64,000 bases of DNA from Actinomyces oris (GTDB lineage: Bacteria > Actinomycetota > Actinomycetes > Actinomycetales > Actinomycetaceae). Made by a program: the position numbers and the translations under genes. The notes under the pieces were generated by a model. The model searched no databases and was not told the origin of the DNA. It saw only the letters and a program-made list of their open reading frames with translations. Of this stretch, positions 54,676 to 64,000 are shown in pieces. The stretch's first letter is position 1; each line of letters begins with the position of its first letter. The stretch covers positions 117,201 to 181,200 of the forward strand of contig NZ_MSKS01000001.1 in the NCBI RefSeq assembly GCF_001937445.1, read 5' to 3'.

Positions 54676-57359
54676 TCACCCTCGAGGACTTCGGAGACTT
54701 CTTCGAGGCGGTCCACGGAGCCGGGAAGCGACCGTTCACATGGCAGGAGGATCTGCTGAGGCACCTGGTGAATACTGGGACTTGGCCGGAGCAGATCGTT
54801 GCGCCGACAGGTGCCGGTAAGTCATCAGTCGTGGAGATACACGTCTTCGCTGTGGCTCTGTTCTCGGTTGGCGCCGCGAAGCGTGTCCCCAGAAGGCTGG
54901 CCGTGGTGGTCAATCGCAGGGCACTGACCGACTCTCACGCCGCGCGCGCGGCAAGGATACGGTGCCTCCTGGAGGAGGCGCCCGCGGATGACTCGATCCT
55001 CAGACGTGTCCGTGACGCTCTGGTGGGGCTGCGTGTGTGTGAGGCCGAGGACCGCGCACCGCTGGTCACCGCCACGATGCGTGGCGCGGCGGCCACGGAT
55101 CGAGCCTGGCTCAATGCCCCGGAGGCGTGCGCCGTGCTGTGCATGACGCCGGCGATGTGGGCGTCGAGCCTGCTGTTCCGCTCCTACGGAGCATCCCGGC
55201 TGGCGCGCCCCCGGCTGGCGGGGATGCTGGCCCTCGACGCTGCTGTGGTGGTTGATGAGGCCCACCTGAGCCGCCAGATCCTCGTGACTGCCCGGAGGGT
55301 GGGGCAGCTGTGCGCCCGGAGCGCGCAGCAGCTGGGAGTCACGGCGCTCCAGACTGTGGAGATGACGGCCACGCCCTCAGGCGATGCGACGGACATCGTC
55401 GGCGTCACTTCGGAGTCGCTGGCTCAGGACGTCCGGTTGGCCGCTCGAGTACGGGCACCCAAGTCGGCTCAGTATGTGGAGACGACTACGTGGCCTACCA
55501 ATGGGAAGATGACGAAGGCTTATCGCGATGAGCTTGTCTCGCAGGTGCTCGCCGCTGTTGAGGATGCGCGCGAGCTCCTCCCCGAGGGCCCTCGGACGGT
55601 GGGGTGTGTCCTCAACCGCGTGGACAGTGCGGTTCAGGTGACGAAGGCCCTTAGCGAGGAGGGGCTGAACTGCCAGCTGTGGGTGGGGCGCATGCGCCCC
55701 TGGGACCTGGAACGCATGAGGCAAGACGAGCCTGGACTCTTCGACGTCTCAGGACAACCGGGCATCGACGTTCTCGTGGCGACTCAGACCATCGAGGTCG
55801 GAGTCGACCTGGACCTGGTCCATATGGTGACCGAGCTCGCCCCCGCAAGTGCCCTGGCTCAGCGCGCCGGCCGGGTCAACCGGCTGGGGCGGCGTGACCG
55901 CGCGTGGTTCACCGTCGTCGGCCCTCCGAGGGAAGCACCGTTGAGCAAAGACGTACTACCGTACTGCAAGGAAGACCTGCTCGCTGCTCGCACATGGATT
56001 CTGGACCGTATCGATGACGGCGACCTGTCTCCTTTGACGGTCAGCGAGAAGCCGAAAGCACCGCCTGCGGAGTCTCCGCGCCGCCTGCTGTACCAGAGGC
56101 CTGAGCCCTGGGATGCGGCCCTGTGGTCGAAGACGTCGATGAGGCTCGTCGTCGAACCGGAGCTCGACCTGTGGATCCGTGATGACCTCGCCCCCGAGAC
56201 CGGAACAGTGGGTCTTGTCCTGAGGGACCTGAAGGATCTGCCGGATGCGACGGCGTGCGAGACTCTGCTGACTGAGGTTCCTCCGCAGGATCGTGAGGTC
56301 TACCCCATGACCATCGCCACCGCGCGGAAGGTGGTGCAGCGGCTGAGAGAGGACACGAACCATCCTTTGGGCCGGTCGGTGTTGTGGCGAGACGGGGCGG
56401 TCCTGCCCCAGTGGCAGGCGATGGTCCTCGAGGACGAGGGAGGAGACAAGATCGCGTCTCGTGCGCTTCGCCCCGGCGACCTCCTCATTCTGGATGCCTC
56501 GATACCGCTTCTGACCTCCGGAGTTGTCACAGACGCTGGCGAGGAACGGGGCGAGCCGGTTCCCCACGGGGAACTCGACGGTGTTGTCGATGTCGTGACC
56601 GATTCCGATGAGCTGCGCCGACTGGCGGATCTGGAACCGGATGAGCTGAGTGACATGTTTCCGGGGGAGACAGTGGTGTGGTCTCCAGGTCGGGATGAGG
56701 GCGACGTACCGGCATGGATGGTGAGGCGCAGCAGCGTGACACCGGACGATGATTCCGACGACCGTTCCACCTGGTCCGTGAGCCACCGGGTGCTCCTTGC
56801 GGACCACAACGCGGCGGTCGCCGCCCGCGCGGGGACACTGGCCGACGGCATCGGTATTGAGCCGATGCCTGCGACGGCCCTGAGAGAGGCCGGTTCCTGG
56901 CATGACCTCGGAAAGAAGGATGTCCGTTTTCAGCGGCTTCTGTGGCGGGGCGATCCCGATGGCAGGGAGGCGCTTGCCAAGAGCGGGGGCCGCAGTACAT
57001 CACTGGCGGCCGTGCGATGCGCATGGGCCGATGCCGGGCTCCCTGCGGGATGGCGCCATGAGTTGGCCTCCGCAGCCGCCTACTGGGAGCAGACTGAGCC
57101 CGGCGGCGTCGAGCGGGAGCTCCGGGATCTGGTCACGAGGCTGATTGGTACCAGTCATGGTCGTGGCAGGCCCCTGTTCGACCACGACCCGGCCACTGCG
57201 GGCCCAGACCATGCAGATGCCTTGGAGGAGCTAGTGGGTGAAGGTGAATGGGAGTCATTGATCGCCCGCACCGATAGGCAGTGGGGTCATTGGGGGACCG
57301 CCTACCTCGAGGCACTGCTGCGCGCCGCTGACTGCACGATCTCCATGGAAGGGAAGTGA
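54672..57359 (+). CDS. cas3: Type I-G Cas3 helicase-nuclease with C-terminal HD domain
   Basis: 895 residues; GTG start overlaps the csb2 stop. The SF2 helicase comes first: Walker A APTGAGKSS (about residue 50), DEAH box VVVDEAHLS (Asp195), VEMTATPSG (motif III) and LAQRAGRVNRLGR (motif VI). The HD nuclease part is at the C-terminus, with WHDLGKKDVRFQ (His744, Asp745). This helicase-then-HD order is the reverse of most Cas3 proteins and is characteristic of type I-G. It unwinds and degrades target DNA after recognition. No frameshift or lost motif was seen, so interference should be possible. Confidence 0.94.
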   Translation: MITLEDFGDFFEAVHGAGKRPFTWQEDLLRHLVNTGTWPEQIVAPTGAGKSSVVEIHVFAVALFSVGAAKRVPRRLAVVVNRRALTDSHAARAARIRCLLEEAPADDSILRRVRDALVGLRVCEAEDRAPLVTATMRGAAATDRAWLNAPEACAVLCMTPAMWASSLLFRSYGASRLARPRLAGMLALDAAVVVDEAHLSRQILVTARRVGQLCARSAQQLGVTALQTVEMTATPSGDATDIVGVTSESLAQDVRLAARVRAPKSAQYVETTTWPTNGKMTKAYRDELVSQVLAAVEDARELLPEGPRTVGCVLNRVDSAVQVTKALSEEGLNCQLWVGRMRPWDLERMRQDEPGLFDVSGQPGIDVLVATQTIEVGVDLDLVHMVTELAPASALAQRAGRVNRLGRRDRAWFTVVGPPREAPLSKDVLPYCKEDLLAARTWILDRIDDGDLSPLTVSEKPKAPPAESPRRLLYQRPEPWDAALWSKTSMRLVVEPELDLWIRDDLAPETGTVGLVLRDLKDLPDATACETLLTEVPPQDREVYPMTIATARKVVQRLREDTNHPLGRSVLWRDGAVLPQWQAMVLEDEGGDKIASRALRPGDLLILDASIPLLTSGVVTDAGEERGEPVPHGELDGVVDVVTDSDELRRLADLEPDELSDMFPGETVVWSPGRDEGDVPAWMVRRSSVTPDDDSDDRSTWSVSHRVLLADHNAAVAARAGTLADGIGIEPMPATALREAGSWHDLGKKDVRFQRLLWRGDPDGREALAKSGGRSTSLAAVRCAWADAGLPAGWRHELASAAAYWEQTEPGGVERELRDLVTRLIGTSHGRGRPLFDHDPATAGPDHADALEELVGEGEWESLIARTDRQWGHWGTAYLEALLRAADCTISMEGK

Positions 57360-58387
57360 TGGGGATGATTCTTGGCGGAGAGATCACCAGCGCGTTGACA
57401 ACCTTCGCGGGGCTCGGGCTGACGCTCATCCTGGAAGGTGACGGAGCCGAGCGCGTCCGGCTCGGCTGGACCGAGGCCGCCGAGCCCCGGATGGTTGTCA
57501 CCGCGGACGGCTACGACGACGAGGCCATCGCGGCTGCTGTTCATGAGCACGCCACGGCGTCTGTGGTTCCAGAAAGCTGGGTGCAAGCTGACTTAGAAAG
57601 CGAACCGTGGGTCGACAAGAAAGGCAGATGGGTGGCTGCTGTAATGAGTCCTCGGATTTCCAGGCCTGATCAAGGAAAAGAATGTAAATGGGGGTATCTT
57701 CAAGGGTGTCGGCATTCTGTTATTGATCGATGCTGGGAAGATGGTTCTAAGTGGGGTGATCTGGAACTAATGGGTGGGCTTGGTGAGCCGTCCTACTGGT
57801 GGAGTAAGGGTGATGGTGGAGCCAGCAGGTGGGAAATGAAAACTCGACAGAATTATCAGAACTTTGTCCATGACAGGCTGCGAGGTTTGGCTGAGATCGT
57901 CGCGGATCGGAATGTTAGGGCCATTGTCTCTGGACTTATCGGTCAGACCGTGACGGATGAGGCTTACAAAGGGAAGCGCTCGGACGAGTCCAGGACGGCC
58001 ACTGGACTGACTTCGCCCCGGTTTACCGACAGCGCGCTCGCCTGGTGTGCCCTGTGGGGGCTCTCGTCGTTCCCTGTCATCCACCGGCTCACGGGAGCTT
58101 CCGTCACTGCCGGGGCGGAGCCGATTGGTGAGTTCGTCCCGACTCAGCTGGTGCTTCCGGTCCTTGTTGGGCCCCATACACTGGATAGGTGGCGGGCAGT
58201 GGTGGTCTCAGAACAGGTCATTCAGGCTGCGACGAGCACGGAATCGGCTGCTGCAGCGAGATCGGCATGCGCGTGGCTTGTAGCGCACGGTGTCCGAGCG
58301 ATCCTGACGTTCCACGTCAACGTCAGTGACAACGACAAAGCCCCGGAGCGTTCGCTGGGTGTGGGGAGGCTGGAGGTGCTGAGCTGA
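57359..58387 (+). CDS. csb3: Type I-G Csb3 (large-subunit-like Cascade protein)
   Basis: 342 residues from ATG 57359 (sharing a base with the cas3 stop); GTG 57356 is the alternative. The pattern MILGGEITSALTTFAGLGL, RQNYQNFVHDRL and SPRFTDSALAWCALWGLSSFPV matches the Csb3/GSU0052 family, which takes the place of a Cas8-like subunit in this subtype. From about 57600 to 57900 the base composition drops noticeably toward AT. It is the last gene of the interference operon and is followed by a hairpin. Confidence 0.85.
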   Translation: MGMILGGEITSALTTFAGLGLTLILEGDGAERVRLGWTEAAEPRMVVTADGYDDEAIAAAVHEHATASVVPESWVQADLESEPWVDKKGRWVAAVMSPRISRPDQGKECKWGYLQGCRHSVIDRCWEDGSKWGDLELMGGLGEPSYWWSKGDGGASRWEMKTRQNYQNFVHDRLRGLAEIVADRNVRAIVSGLIGQTVTDEAYKGKRSDESRTATGLTSPRFTDSALAWCALWGLSSFPVIHRLTGASVTAGAEPIGEFVPTQLVLPVLVGPHTLDRWRAVVVSEQVIQAATSTESAAAARSACAWLVAHGVRAILTFHVNVSDNDKAPERSLGVGRLEVLS

Positions 58388-58441
58388 ACAAGGAACCGGC
58401 CGTCCTTGAGTCGGAGCGCCAGGGCGGCTGGCAGTCATACA

Positions 58442-58481
58442 TGGTGGGCGCCAGCACGGTTGCCTGTGTGGGCGCCCACCA
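58442..58481 (+). terminator. Hairpin after csb3
   Basis: TGGTGGGCGCC pairs perfectly with GGCGCCCACCA across an 18-base loop, 54 bp after the csb3 stop. It lies where the start of the cas4-cas1 gene would be expected and probably ends the interference operon. Confidence 0.6.
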
Positions 58482-58489
58482 ATGGGTGA

Positions 58490-59449
<960 letters not shown>

Positions 59450-59456
59450 GCGGGCC

Positions 59457-60861
59457 GTCGCAGTTCCTTCGGGAGCTGCACTTCATTGAGGCTGGTAGCG
59501 CGTGAGCCAGGTGAGGGCGAGGGCCCCGACCTGTCGCAGTTCTTTCGGGAACTGCACTTCGTTGAGGTCGAGCGGGCCTGGACGCCGTCGGCAAAGGCGC
59601 CACCCGTCGCAGTTCCTTTGGGGTTGCACTTCATTGAGGCACGTGGAACGGCCACCCCGGATCATCCGAGGTCTTGAGCATGTTGCAGTTCCTTCGGGAA
59701 CTGCACTTCATTGAGGCGGCGGCAAGATCGCGCGCCCCACCGCTGTCCAGGTGTCGCAGATCCTGCGGGAACTGCACTTCATTGAGGCTGGAACACCCGC
59801 CATGTGGCAGGGCCAGCGATCCCGTTGCAGTTCCTTCGGGAACTGCACTTCATTGAGGCCTCACCACTGGAACGCCATCGCTACTGATGCTGAGTTGCAG
59901 TTCCTTCGGGAACTGCACTTCATTGAGGCACGACACCGGACTGCCCTGGCTGCCAGATGACGAAGCGTTGCAGTTCCTTCGGGAACTGCACTTCATTGAG
60001 GCCGGCAGGAGTCCGACCAGCTGGAGAACACCCAGAGGGGTTGCAGTTCCTTCGGGAACTGCACTTCATTGAGGCTCCAGGATCCAGTGCACGCCCTCAC
60101 CCATGTTGCGGTTGCAGTTCCTTCGGGAACTGCACTTCATTGAGGCAACCTGGACACGGTCATCGAGGACAAGGTCCTCAAGTTGCAGTTCCTTCGGGAA
60201 CTGCACTTCATTGAGGCGTGGTCCACAACGTTCCGACGCTCAACCGGCCGACCCGTTGCAGTTCCTTCGGGAACTGCACTTCATTGAGGCCCGTCGTCAA
60301 CCATCCAGTACGAGACGGACCAGGGTTGCAGTTTCTTCGGGAACTGCACTTCATTGAAGCCCAGCATGGATGTCACTGAGATGAGCAATCTTGACCAGTT
60401 GCAGTTTCTTCGGGAACTGCACTTCATTGAGGCATGCTACTCTGACCAGGAACCTGCTTATGACTCCGAGTTGCAGTTCCTTCGGGAACTGCACTTCATT
60501 GAGGCGTCGGCGACCCGTAGACCGCCATTTCTCGTACCCCCGTTGCAGTTCCTTCGGGAACTGCACTTCATTGAGGCTGAGCTTGGGCTAGTCCGTGACC
60601 GATCGTCGCCTGTTGCAGTTTCTTCGGGAGCTGCACTTCATTGAGGCAAGTCCTCGATCAGGGCAGCCAGGAACGGCGCCGCCTCGCAGTTCCTTCGGGA
60701 ACTGCACTTCATTGAGGCACCTGCACCACGCCATCGGGATGGAGAACCAGCCGTTGCAGTTCCTTCGGGGACTGCACTTCATTGAGGCATGGGCTGGTCG
60801 CATACACCCCGGTCTCCCAGGCCGGGTCGCAGTTCCTTCGAGAATTGCACTTCAATGAGGT
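59457..60861 (+). CRISPR. CRISPR array, 20 repeats of 36 bp, 19 spacers
   Basis: The repeat begins GTTGCAGTTCC, continues TTCGGGAACTGCAC and ends TTCATTGAGGC. Repeat starts: 59457, 59533, 59606, 59682, 59753, 59824, 59894, 59967, 60040, 60111, 60182, 60255, 60325, 60398, 60470, 60542, 60612, 60683, 60753 and 60826. Spacers are 34-41 bp. TGCAGTTCC and GGAACTGCA form a 9-bp stem closed by TTCG, the very stable C(UUCG)G tetraloop. Repeats 1, 2, 3 and 5 at the cas side and 18 and 20 at the far side are degenerate; the third has lost one base. The orientation given is that of the cas genes; no leader is evident on the left because the truncated cas1 abuts the array. All spacers look different from one another; their targets were not searched. 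Confidence 0.97.
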
Positions 60862-60865
60862 GGGT

Positions 60866-60900
60866 GGGGATTGATGCACTTACTGTGGTCGTCAATCCCC
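60866..60900. terminator. Hairpin between CRISPR array and cysteine desulfurase gene
   Basis: GGGGATTGA (60866-60874) pairs with TCAATCCCC (60892-60900) over a 17-base loop. It sits directly after the last degenerate repeat and 2 bp past the stop of the converging minus-strand gene, so it can serve either side. Confidence 0.6.
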
Positions 60901-60902
60901 GC

Positions 60903-62123
60903 CTACTGTTCTTTGTGCGTCACCTTCCAGGCTCGCCTGGCCCCCTCCAGGGCGGCGGGCAGGACGGCGAGCAGGCGCTCGACATCGTCGGAGCCCGTCT
61001 CCCGACCCAGGGAGCAGCGCAGCGTAGAGCGGGCCGGCCCCTCCTGAAAGCCCATCGCCAGGAGCACGTGACTGGGTTGGGTGACCCCGGCATGGCAGGC
61101 CGACCCCGCCGACGCATCAACCCCCGCCAGGTCCAGGGCCATGAGCAGTGCCTCGACGTCGGCCTCCTCGAACCACAGGTGCACCGTGGAGGCCACATGA
61201 TCGACACCCTCCGGCAACGTGGCGTGAACACCCGGAAGTGCCCCAGCGCCCTCCAGAATCCGATGCCGCAGCGTCGCCAGCCGGGCCTCCTGCTCCTCCC
61301 GCTCGCCGACCGCCAGCTCCACCGCCAGGGCCAGCGCCCGGGCCGCCACCACGTCCTGCGTGCCCGACCGGATCCCCCGCTCCTGACGGCCCCCACCCGT
61401 GGCCGGCGTCAACGCCAGGTCGCGGCGAACCACCAGGGCCCCCACCCCCACCGGCGCCCCCAGCTTGTGGCCGCTCAGACTCATCGCATCCAGGCCCCAG
61501 CCATGGAAGTACACCGGAACCTTCCCCAGCGCCGCAACCACGTCGGAGTGGACGGGCACGTACCCAGTCTCGCCGGGGCGCCCGCTGCCGCTGGCCTCGC
61601 GCACGCGCCCCACCAGCGCCGCCATGTCCTGAACCACGCCGGTCTCATTGTTCGCCGTCATCACCGACACCAGGGACGCGGGGGAGTGGCCGGTACTGCC
61701 CGCCGGCACCAGCGCCCGATCCACCGAGTCGAGCTCGACCCGCCCCGCGTCGTCAACCTCCAGCAGGCTCAGCCCCGCCCCCAGCTGGTCCACAGCGGTG
61801 CGCGCCGAGTCCAGAACCGCCGGGTGCTCAATCGGAGAGACCACCAGCCGCCCGCCCGGCACCGCTCGCGCCCGCCCCGAGACCACCAGGGCATCGGCCT
61901 CTGTGCCACCGGAAGTCAGCAGCACCTCATGCGCATCCACCCCCAGAGCACTCGCCAGGCGAGCACGCGCCTGCGCCAGCAGCGCCCCCACCCGCCGGCC
62001 CGCGGTGTGCTGCGCACTCGGATTCGCCCAGCCGCCGAGCCCACTGGCCAGGTCCTCGGCGATCTGCTGAGCGACCTCGGGACGGACCGGGGCCGAGGCG
62101 GCGTGATCGAGGTAGGTGCGCAC
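60903..62123 (-). CDS. Cysteine desulfurase (NifS/IscS family)
   Basis: 406 residues, PLP-dependent. It starts MRTYLDHAASAPVRPEV, the family opening. The PLP lysine is in SLSGHKLGAPVG, with NNETGV and HSDVVAALGKVP around the cofactor. The sulfur-accepting cysteine is in GSACHAG. The enzyme takes sulfur from cysteine for Fe-S clusters or tRNA thiolation. With mnmA on the same strand (45642-46829) it probably supplies the sulfur for 2-thiouridine. The Fic-to-CRISPR block lies between them. It is divergent from nudC, separated by 311 bp that hold an inverted-repeat element. Confidence 0.94.
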   Translation of the reverse strand: MRTYLDHAASAPVRPEVAQQIAEDLASGLGGWANPSAQHTAGRRVGALLAQARARLASALGVDAHEVLLTSGGTEADALVVSGRARAVPGGRLVVSPIEHPAVLDSARTAVDQLGAGLSLLEVDDAGRVELDSVDRALVPAGSTGHSPASLVSVMTANNETGVVQDMAALVGRVREASGSGRPGETGYVPVHSDVVAALGKVPVYFHGWGLDAMSLSGHKLGAPVGVGALVVRRDLALTPATGGGRQERGIRSGTQDVVAARALALAVELAVGEREEQEARLATLRHRILEGAGALPGVHATLPEGVDHVASTVHLWFEEADVEALLMALDLAGVDASAGSACHAGVTQPSHVLLAMGFQEGPARSTLRCSLGRETGSDDVERLLAVLPAALEGARRAWKVTHKEQ

Positions 62124-62161
62124 GCCCCCAGCCTAGACGGCGGCTCAGAGGAGCCAGACTT

Positions 62162-62282
62162 TGTCCATATGGGACGGTTTTGAAGCCGCTTTTCGCATGC
62201 GGAGCCGACCCGTAACGCTCTGACCTGTACAGATGCTCATGACGCTCGACCGACTCGTCGCTAAAGCCGTCCCATATGGACA
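62162..62282. repeat. 121-bp element bounded by perfect 16-bp inverted repeats
   Basis: TGTCCATATGGGACGG (62162-62177) returns inverted as CCGTCCCATATGGACA (62267-62282). Similarity extends four more bases inward with one mismatch. Each end contains the palindrome CCATATGG. The unit lies in the 311 bp (62124-62434) between the divergent cysteine desulfurase and nudC genes. It could be a small non-autonomous mobile element or two sites for one regulator. A second inverted repeat, CCCATAC-13-GTATGGG (62364-62390), lies closer to nudC. No gene is seen in this gap. Confidence 0.7.
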
Positions 62283-62434
62283 CATTCCCGCCGGTCCCGC
62301 CTCGCACCCGCGCGCGTTCGGGCACAGGATGCGTCGTTGACGTCGCCGAGAAAGCTCCCAAGTCCCATACTCACCTCCTATCGGTATGGGCGCGCCCATG
62401 TGCGCCTCGAAGCAGGGGATGGGAGAGTGATCCC

Positions 62435-63550
62435 ATGCGCACCGACCAGCTCGCCCTGTCCCGCTCCGCCACCGACCGCGACGCCGAGCGACGCAGCGAG
62501 CCCGGGCTGCTGGAGAGCCTCGCCGCCGACCCCGAGACCCGCGTGCTGCTGGTCGACGCCCGCGGCCGCGTCGCCCTGACCGGCCCCGCCATCCACCCCG
62601 ACCTGCCCGACGACGGCCTCACCCCGCCCAGCCTCATCGGCAGTCCCGGCGCCACCGCCTGGGAAGGCCCCGGCACCCGCAGCGGCTGGGCCCTACCCGA
62701 CCTGCGCGTCGGCTACCTCGGAGCCTCCGCCCCCACCTGCTGCCCCGACCTGACCGTCCTCTACATGGGTCGCGAGCTCGCCGATGACGCAGCCCCCACC
62801 GGCCCCGCCTGGATCGCTGTCGTCGTGCCCCAGGCCCTCGAGGTCCCCGATGCCCCCGAGCCGCCCGCTACCGGCTCCGACGCCGAGGGCACAGCCGTCG
62901 ACCACCCCGACCTGCGCCGCCTGCTGGAGCGCTACCCGCTCTCCGCCCTGCGAGCCATGGGCGCCCAGATGACGGCCCGCGACGCAGGCCTGGCCACCAC
63001 GGCCACCGCACTGGCCGCCTGGCACGCCCGCTCCGCCTACTGCCCGGGCTGCGGCGGACGCACCGCGATCATCGAGGCCGGCTGGGCCCGCCGCTGCTCC
63101 GACTGCGCCACCGTCCACTTCCCGCGCACCGACCCGGCCGTCATCATGACGGTCACCGACACCTCCGACCGCCTTCTCCTCGTGCGCGGCGCCACCTGGG
63201 CCCCCCGGCGCTACTCGGTCGTGGCCGGCTTCGTCGAGGTCGGCGAGTCCGTTGAGGCGGCCGTGGCCCGGGAGGTGTGGGAGGAGACCGGGCTGCGCGT
63301 GGCCGACGTGGAGTACGTCGCCTCCCAGCCCTGGCCCTTCCCACGCTCCCTCATGCTCGGCTGCCGCGCCCGCCTGGCCCCCGGCGAGGACCGGCCCCGC
63401 CCCGACGGCCAGGAGGTCGTCGAGGCCCGCCTCGTCTCCCGCGACGAGCTCACCGCGGCCGCCGACGACGGCAGCATCCTCCTGCCCGGCCCCACCTCCA
63501 TCGCCCGACTCCTCATCGAGGACTGGTACGGCGGCCCCATCGTCAGCTGA
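62435..63550 (+). CDS. nudC: NADH pyrophosphatase NudC / RNA decapping-type Nudix hydrolase
   Basis: 371 residues from ATG 62435, with GGGAGAG seven bases upstream; the open frame extends to 62276 but only through intergenic sequence. A zinc ribbon YCPGCGG...RRCSDC (CxxC twice) is followed by the Nudix box GFVEVGESVEAAVAREVWEETGL and the NudC signature SQPWPFPRS. The enzyme hydrolyses NAD(H) to NMN(H) and AMP; homologues also remove NAD caps from RNA. The long Ala/Pro-rich N-terminal half is typical of actinobacterial forms. Confidence 0.95.
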   Translation: MRTDQLALSRSATDRDAERRSEPGLLESLAADPETRVLLVDARGRVALTGPAIHPDLPDDGLTPPSLIGSPGATAWEGPGTRSGWALPDLRVGYLGASAPTCCPDLTVLYMGRELADDAAPTGPAWIAVVVPQALEVPDAPEPPATGSDAEGTAVDHPDLRRLLERYPLSALRAMGAQMTARDAGLATTATALAAWHARSAYCPGCGGRTAIIEAGWARRCSDCATVHFPRTDPAVIMTVTDTSDRLLLVRGATWAPRRYSVVAGFVEVGESVEAAVAREVWEETGLRVADVEYVASQPWPFPRSLMLGCRARLAPGEDRPRPDGQEVVEARLVSRDELTAAADDGSILLPGPTSIARLLIEDWYGGPIVS

Positions 63551-63613
63551 CGCCACCCGGCGCGGGCCAAGGGCCGTCGATTCCTGTCGGCCCCGCGTGG
63601 CAGGCTGGTACCG

Positions 63614-64000
63614 ATGAGCCCGACCACCCACCACCCCGCCCCGACCGGCACCCCCACCTCCGGTCCCGGCCGTCGCAGCGCCCCACTGGACGCCACCGCC
63701 CTCCTGGAGGCCCTCGACCCCGACCAGCGCGAGGTCGCCGAGCACCTCGAAGGCCCCCTGTGCGTCCTGGCCGGCGCCGGAACCGGCAAGACCCGGGCCA
63801 TCACCTACCGCATCGCCCACGGCGTGGCCACCGGCGCCTACCAGGTCACCCAGGTCCTGGCCGTCACCTTCACCGCCCGCGCCGCCGGCGAGATGCGCTC
63901 GCGTCTGGCCGACCTCGGCGTCCCCGGCGTCCAGGCCCGCACCTTCCACGCCGCCGCCCTGCGCCAGCTCACCTACTTCTGGCCCACCGCCATCGGCGGG
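63614..64000 (+). CDS. UvrD/PcrA-family helicase, N-terminal part (cut by window edge)
   Basis: The first 129 codons of a superfamily 1A helicase, starting at ATG 63614. A leader of about 30 Pro/Thr-rich residues is followed by the Q-motif region [25 protein letters not shown] and Walker [10 protein letters not shown]. Motif Ia is [15 protein letters not shown] and ARTFHAAAL comes next. This is the usual start of the actinobacterial UvrD2-like or related DNA helicases. Which member it is (UvrD, PcrA, UvrD2 or AdnAB-type) needs the missing C-terminal part. It is 63 bp after nudC on the same strand. Confidence 0.9.
   Translation, partial: MSPTTHHPAPTGTPTSGPGRRSAPLDATALLEALDPDQREVAEHLEGPLCVLAGAGTGKTRAITYRIAHGVATGAYQVTQVLAVTFTARAAGEMRSRLADLGVPGVQARTFHAAALRQLTYFWPTAIGG

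Noticed and set aside
59502..60858. Several short open frames in the repeat array (for example SSFGNCTSLR repeats)
   Set aside because: They are translations of the CRISPR repeat itself.
59450..60902. A cas2 gene near the array
   Set aside because: There are 7 bp between the truncated cas1 and the array and about 40 bp after it, so there is no room; no cas2-like reading was found elsewhere in the window.
60789..62183. 464-codon plus-strand open frame over the cysteine desulfurase
   Set aside because: Arg/His/Pro-rich shadow; the minus strand encodes a complete PLP enzyme.

Overview
The window looks like a high-GC actinobacterial chromosome, most likely an oral-type Actinomyces. The grounds are the GC-rich coding style with heavy GTG use, the complete GlgE alpha-glucan pathway, and the gene families present (Abhydrolase_9, Csb-type CRISPR genes, DUF4132). 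The genus is inferred from family knowledge; no 16S or other marker gene is present.

Left part, 1-27.9 kb: alpha-glucan metabolism interrupted by a lipid/polyketide island. The start of glycogen phosphorylase (minus, cut by the edge) is followed by a decayed transposase relic. Next come a GH13 amylase-like gene and two giant genes (2770-9951 and 9951-14246). These encode a two-protein iterative synthase of the PUFA/heterocyst-glycolipid type: two NPD (PfaD-like) barrels-KS-AT-ACP-KR, then KS-AT-DH-phosphopantetheinyl transferase. A strong hairpin separates this from the minus-strand run glgE-treS-mak-glgB, which turns trehalose into maltose, maltose-1-phosphate, linear and then branched glucan. 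trpS, a membrane-anchored alpha/beta hydrolase and glgX complete the block.

Middle, 28.1-46.8 kb: etfB-etfA lead into a tightly overlapped set, MoxR AAA ATPase - DUF5682 - VWA - SWIM zinc finger, then two DUF4132 genes. From memory this is the content and order of the Escherichia coli yehL-M-P-Q genes plus yehI; the function is not established. A GntR/YtrA-type repressor with an ABC ATPase and permease follows, with a clean operator-like palindrome, then mnmA on the minus strand.

Right part, 46.9-64 kb: a Fic protein, a small membrane protein, a DUF418 membrane protein and a two-component system. These are followed by a type I-G (formerly I-U) CRISPR-Cas locus: csb1 (cas7), csb2 (cas5-cas6), cas3 with a C-terminal HD domain, and csb3. 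The cas4-cas1 fusion is truncated at both ends, cas2 is missing, and the 20-repeat array starts 7 bp after the truncated cas1. The interference genes look intact while adaptation looks dead. A cysteine desulfurase, nudC and the start of a UvrD-like helicase close the window. mnmA and the cysteine desulfurase, functionally linked in tRNA thiolation, lie on the same strand about 14 kb apart, with the Fic to CRISPR block between them.

All calls come from reading translations and motifs; no database search was run.
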